From assembly GCA_023247935.1 (NCBI GenBank), contig JAHFFM010000095.1, positions 1 to 7,405 of the forward strand: a stretch of 7,405 nt of DNA, written 5' to 3'. The notes beneath the pieces were generated by a model. It was not told the origin of the DNA. It saw only the letters and a program-made list of their open reading frames with translations, and did no database searches. This stretch comes from Candidatus Omnitrophota bacterium. Its GTDB lineage: Bacteria > Omnitrophota > Gorgyraeia > 2-02-FULL-51-18. The position numbers were made by a program, and so were the translations under genes. Shown in pieces: positions 5,153 to 7,405 of the stretch; positions within the stretch are counted from its first letter, which is position 1, and every line of letters begins with the position of its first letter.

Positions 5153-6883
5153 ATGTCGCTTGTCTTAAAGAAAGTCGATCGTCCCCGCGAATTAAAATGG
5201 TACCAAGCCGCCTCCATGCTTTATGGCGATTGGGGCACTTCCAAAGCCTACGTCTTGGGGTTAGCTTTTGCGATCGCCGGGCACGCTTCGCTTTTTTTTC
5301 TTTTTGCCATGAACGTTTTGGTTATCTTGATCGGTTTTTGTTACACCATCATTTGTAAGGCCTATCCTGACGGCGGGGGAGTATATTCTTCGGCAAGGCA
5401 TATTTCCAAAACTTTGGCGGTCGTGGGAGCGCTTTTGCTGGTGGCCGATTACGTTGTCACGGCGTCTTTGAGCAGTGTGGACGCTTTTCATTACCTCAAT
5501 TTGCCTCATCCGCAGCTATGGGCGATCGGCGCTTTGGTCTTAATTGGGCTTATCAACATTCTAGGTCCTACAAAAAGCGGAAATATTGCTACTGTTATCG
5601 CCATTTTTACTATCGGCTGTTTGATCATTTTGTGCGTTGTGGTGGCTCCGCATATCCGCGAAGTTAAAATCTCCATGCCCCAAGGTTCTTTTTTCAGCAA
5701 CTGGCGCATGTTTGTGGGAATAGTTCTGGCGCTTTCGGGAGTGGAGGCTATTGCCAACACCACCGGCATCATGGTGGAACCGGTTAAAAAAACCGCTAAG
5801 CACGCTATTTATACCGTGATGTTCGAAGTTGTTGTCGTCGCTTTGATTCTTGGCGCCGCGATGAATGCCATTCCCGGATTAGAGAATCACGCGGAAGACA
5901 TGATTCGCGTGATTGCGGAACATTACATTGGCCCATCGTTCGGGAAAATCATGGCATTTTCTCTTTGCTTTTTGCTGCTCGCCGCCTGCAATACGGCCAT
6001 CATGGGCTTAATCAGTATTTTGTTTTTAATGTCCAAAGACAAGGAACTTCCGTCGATTTTCAGCTCTCTGAATCGGTTTGGTATGCCCTGGTTCAGCCTG
6101 CTTATTGCCGCGCTTGCCCCCATTTTGGTTCTTTGTTTGGAAAGTAATGTCACACATTTGGCCGCGCTTTATGCCATTGGAGTGGTGGGGGCCATTGCTA
6201 TTAATTTAACTTCATGCACCGTCAATCGCGAGTTGAGCCTTAAAAAGGCTGAAAGATTTGTTTTGGGCGTTGCGGCGGCGGTGATGATTTTAATTGAAAT
6301 GACGATTATCGCGGAAAAGCACAACGCCGTTATTTTTGCCGGGTGTGTTCTTGTGGTTGGGCTCGCGGCCAGGTCTTTGGGAAAATGGGTGGAAAAGGTC
6401 AGAGTTGTTGTTCCGGCCGTTCTTGGCGTGAATGTGCTGACAGTGGAAGAAGCCAAGGATTTGATGCCGCTTTACAAAGGCTCCACACTTGTTGCCGTGA
6501 AAGCCCTCAGCCTGCCTTTGTTGGAGGAAGCCGCTCTCCACGCCAAGGGCAAAGGAGAGAGCGTGATTTATGCGCTTTACGTGGAAGAAAAGCCGCCGGG
6601 TTGGGCTTATCCCACAGAAGTGGAGCCTTCATTAATCGCCGTCACGACTCTTAATGAAGCAGTTTTGCAATTAGAAAAATTGGGGATTACGTCGGTTCCA
6701 TTATGGACTTTGGCTGAAGATCCCGGAGCGACAATTGTGAAGACTTCGAAAGAATTGGGTTTAGATACGGTGATGATTGGGGCTACAAAACGCGGAGCGC
6801 TTGAACGTTTGCTGCGCGGAGAAGTTTTGAAAACCATTCATCAGCAGCTGCCCAGTGAGAAGCGATTGATTATTTGTAATTAG
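5153..6883 (+). CDS. KimA-like APC-superfamily potassium transporter with C-terminal UspA-like domain
   Basis: A 576-residue protein: about twelve hydrophobic helices (20-410) followed by a soluble UspA-like domain (about 443-576). This matches the architecture of B. subtilis KimA (YdaO), a K+/H+ symporter regulated by c-di-AMP. From memory of the KimA structure, the K+ site uses D36/Y43, Y118/T121/S125, T230/E233 and Y377. The same spacing occurs here: D26/Y33 in YGDWGTSKAY, Y100/T103/S107 in DYVVTASLS, S195/E198 in LSGVEA, and Y340 in ALYAIGV. Only T230 changes, conservatively, to Ser. The UspA nucleotide loop is degenerate: IGATKRGALERLLRGE (542-557) has K in place of the second Gly of G-x2-G and GE in place of G-S/T. 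The ATG at 5153 was chosen because an upstream TTG lies inside the terminator; its Shine-Dalgarno (GAAAG) is weak. It is a stand-alone gene, and a role in K+ uptake is inferred. Confidence 0.85.
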   Translation: MSLVLKKVDRPRELKWYQAASMLYGDWGTSKAYVLGLAFAIAGHASLFFLFAMNVLVILIGFCYTIICKAYPDGGGVYSSARHISKTLAVVGALLLVADYVVTASLSSVDAFHYLNLPHPQLWAIGALVLIGLINILGPTKSGNIATVIAIFTIGCLIILCVVVAPHIREVKISMPQGSFFSNWRMFVGIVLALSGVEAIANTTGIMVEPVKKTAKHAIYTVMFEVVVVALILGAAMNAIPGLENHAEDMIRVIAEHYIGPSFGKIMAFSLCFLLLAACNTAIMGLISILFLMSKDKELPSIFSSLNRFGMPWFSLLIAALAPILVLCLESNVTHLAALYAIGVVGAIAINLTSCTVNRELSLKKAERFVLGVAAAVMILIEMTIIAEKHNAVIFAGCVLVVGLAARSLGKWVEKVRVVVPAVLGVNVLTVEEAKDLMPLYKGSTLVAVKALSLPLLEEAALHAKGKGESVIYALYVEEKPPGWAYPTEVEPSLIAVTTLNEAVLQLEKLGITSVPLWTLAEDPGATIVKTSKELGLDTVMIGATKRGALERLLRGEVLKTIHQQLPSEKRLIICN

Positions 6884-6892
6884 ATTTATAAC
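6866..6892 (+). promoter_or_regulatory. Weak candidate promoter for gpmA
   Basis: TTGATT at 6866-6871 and TATAAC at 6887-6892 (5/6 to -10) are 15 bp apart, shorter than the preferred 17. Transcription would begin near 6899, inside the left arm of the long hairpin. No better promoter is seen before gpmA. Confidence 0.25.
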
Positions 6893-6893
6893 A

Positions 6894-7006
6894 GGAGGAG
6901 TGGGGATGAGTTGTGGGTAGTGAGGCGAGGGTGTGAGTGGGGAACTTGCATTTAAAATCCCCATCCTCACCCCCGACCCACTACTCACAACTCATCCACA
7001 TCCTCT
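6894..7006. repeat. Long imperfect inverted repeat (hairpin) made of degenerate heptads
   Basis: The arms at 6901-6943 and 6958-7000 pair without gaps at 35 of 43 positions, with two further G-T wobbles, around a 14-nt AT-rich loop (6944-6957). A 19-bp run (6904-6922 with 6979-6997) is unbroken apart from one wobble. Letting G6900 bulge adds six more pairs (6894-6899 with 7001-7006). Each arm reads as consecutive 7-mers: GTTGTGG (6910-6916) and GTAGTGA (6917-6923) on the + strand, and GTTGTGA (6991-6985) and GTAGTGG (6984-6978) on the - strand. The + strand of the left arm is almost free of C, and that of the right arm is correspondingly poor in G. No T-tract follows on either strand, so it is not a standard terminator. 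It fills almost the whole gap between the transporter and gpmA. It looks like a repetitive extragenic palindrome or miniature element, but only one copy is in the window. Confidence 0.85.
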
Positions 7007-7011
7007 AACAT

Positions 7012-7016
7012 AGGAG
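7012..7016 (+). promoter_or_regulatory. Ribosome binding site AGGAG of gpmA
   Basis: AGGAG lies 5 nt before the ATG at 7022 and begins 6 nt beyond the long hairpin, leaving the site just outside the structured region. Confidence 0.8.
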
Positions 7017-7021
7017 TCATT

Positions 7022-7405
7022 ATGTCTACGTTGGTTTTGGTTCGTCATGGAGAATCCCAATGGAATTTGGAAAACCGTTTCACGGGCTGGGTGGATGTGC
7101 CTCTTTCTGAAAAAGGGGTAAAAGAAGCCAAATTCGCCGGAGAAAAATTAAAAAAAGAAAATATCAAGTTTGATGAAGCTTTTACTTCGGATTTGCAGCG
7201 CGCTCAAAATACGCTGAAGTTTATTTTGGAAGGGTTGAATCAGTCCTCCATCCCGGTTGAAAAAAATCAGGCCTTGAACGAGCGCCATTACGGCGATTTG
7301 CAAGGGCTGAATAAAGTGGAAACCGCTTTAAAATTCGGTGAAGACCAGGTCAAAGTTTGGCGGCGTTCCTATGACGTGGCGCCTCCGGGCGGGGAAAGCT
7401 TAAAA
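7022..7405 (+). CDS. gpmA: 2,3-bisphosphoglycerate-dependent phosphoglycerate mutase, N-terminal 128 residues
   Basis: This is the 5' part of a glycolytic enzyme that interconverts 3- and 2-phosphoglycerate in the cytoplasm; the gene runs off the window, so about half of the usual roughly 230-250 residues is seen. LVLVRHGESQWN (4-15) is the histidine-phosphatase signature with the phosphorylated H9. NRFTGWVDVPLSEKG (18-32) is characteristic of the dPGM subfamily. TSDLQRAQNT (55-64) carries the phosphate-binding R60, and LNERHYGDLQGLNK (85-98) carries the acid/base E87. PPGGESL at the window edge is also typical. All expected N-terminal active-site residues are present; the second catalytic histidine lies beyond the edge. 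The ATG is set by the AGGAG 5 nt upstream. Confidence 0.95.
   Translation, partial: MSTLVLVRHGESQWNLENRFTGWVDVPLSEKGVKEAKFAGEKLKKENIKFDEAFTSDLQRAQNTLKFILEGLNQSSIPVEKNQALNERHYGDLQGLNKVETALKFGEDQVKVWRRSYDVAPPGGESLK

Noticed and set aside
6761..6988. Minus-strand ORF running from the hairpin into the transporter gene
   Set aside because: It is antisense to a well-supported coding sequence, has low-complexity Pro/Ser-rich sequence and no recognisable domain.
6903..6997. Heptad repeats as a CRISPR or tandem-repeat array
   Set aside because: Units are 7 bp, degenerate, without spacers, and arranged as two inverted arms rather than a direct array.
6894..7020. Long hairpin as a Rho-independent terminator
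   Set aside because: No T-tract follows the stem on either strand, and the imperfect arms and 14-nt loop do not fit a canonical terminator.

Overview
The window holds eight protein-coding genes, all on the + strand and tightly packed: two are cut by the window edges and six are complete. Base composition looks close to balanced (slightly AT-rich by eye) and similar throughout, with no insertion sequence, integrase, tRNA, rRNA or CRISPR array. The OmpA/LysM envelope protein points to a diderm bacterium. The mix of a mitochondrial-type aconitase, a bacterial deoxyhypusine-synthase-like enzyme, a LOG-family protein with a C-terminal extension and a KimA-like K+ transporter would fit an uncultivated lineage such as the PVC group or Omnitrophota/Elusimicrobiota. 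That placement is a guess, because no taxonomic marker gene is present.

Layout. (1) Positions 1-3098 look like one operon: the 3' end of aconitase, a deoxyhypusine-synthase-like enzyme 10 nt later, an RluA-type pseudouridine synthase 2 nt after that, and a LOG-family protein overlapping it by 4 nt (ATGA). (2) Positions 3099-3214 hold a good sigma70-type promoter sitting in the loop of a 9-bp inverted repeat that is followed by five T. (3) Positions 3215-5076 hold a two-gene unit, a secreted OmpA-LysM protein and a Bax-inhibitor-1/YccA membrane protein, closed by a clear intrinsic terminator at 5098-5127. (4) Positions 5153-6883 encode an APC-superfamily transporter whose residues match the K+ site of KimA and which ends in a UspA-like cytosolic domain. 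(5) Positions 6884-7021 hold a striking imperfect hairpin with roughly 50-nt arms built from degenerate heptads. (6) The 5' half of a 2,3-bisphosphoglycerate-dependent phosphoglycerate mutase starts at 7022 and runs off the window.

Functionally this is mostly core metabolism (TCA cycle, glycolysis, polyamine-type chemistry, RNA modification, nucleotide hydrolysis) plus envelope and ion homeostasis. I found no defence system or mobile island. The points most worth a second look are the heptad-built hairpin before gpmA, the remodelled active site of the deoxyhypusine-synthase homologue, an Asp-to-His change in the Bax-inhibitor pH sensor, the intact K+ site in the KimA-like transporter with a degraded nucleotide loop in its UspA domain, and the promoter-in-a-loop arrangement before the OmpA-LysM gene.
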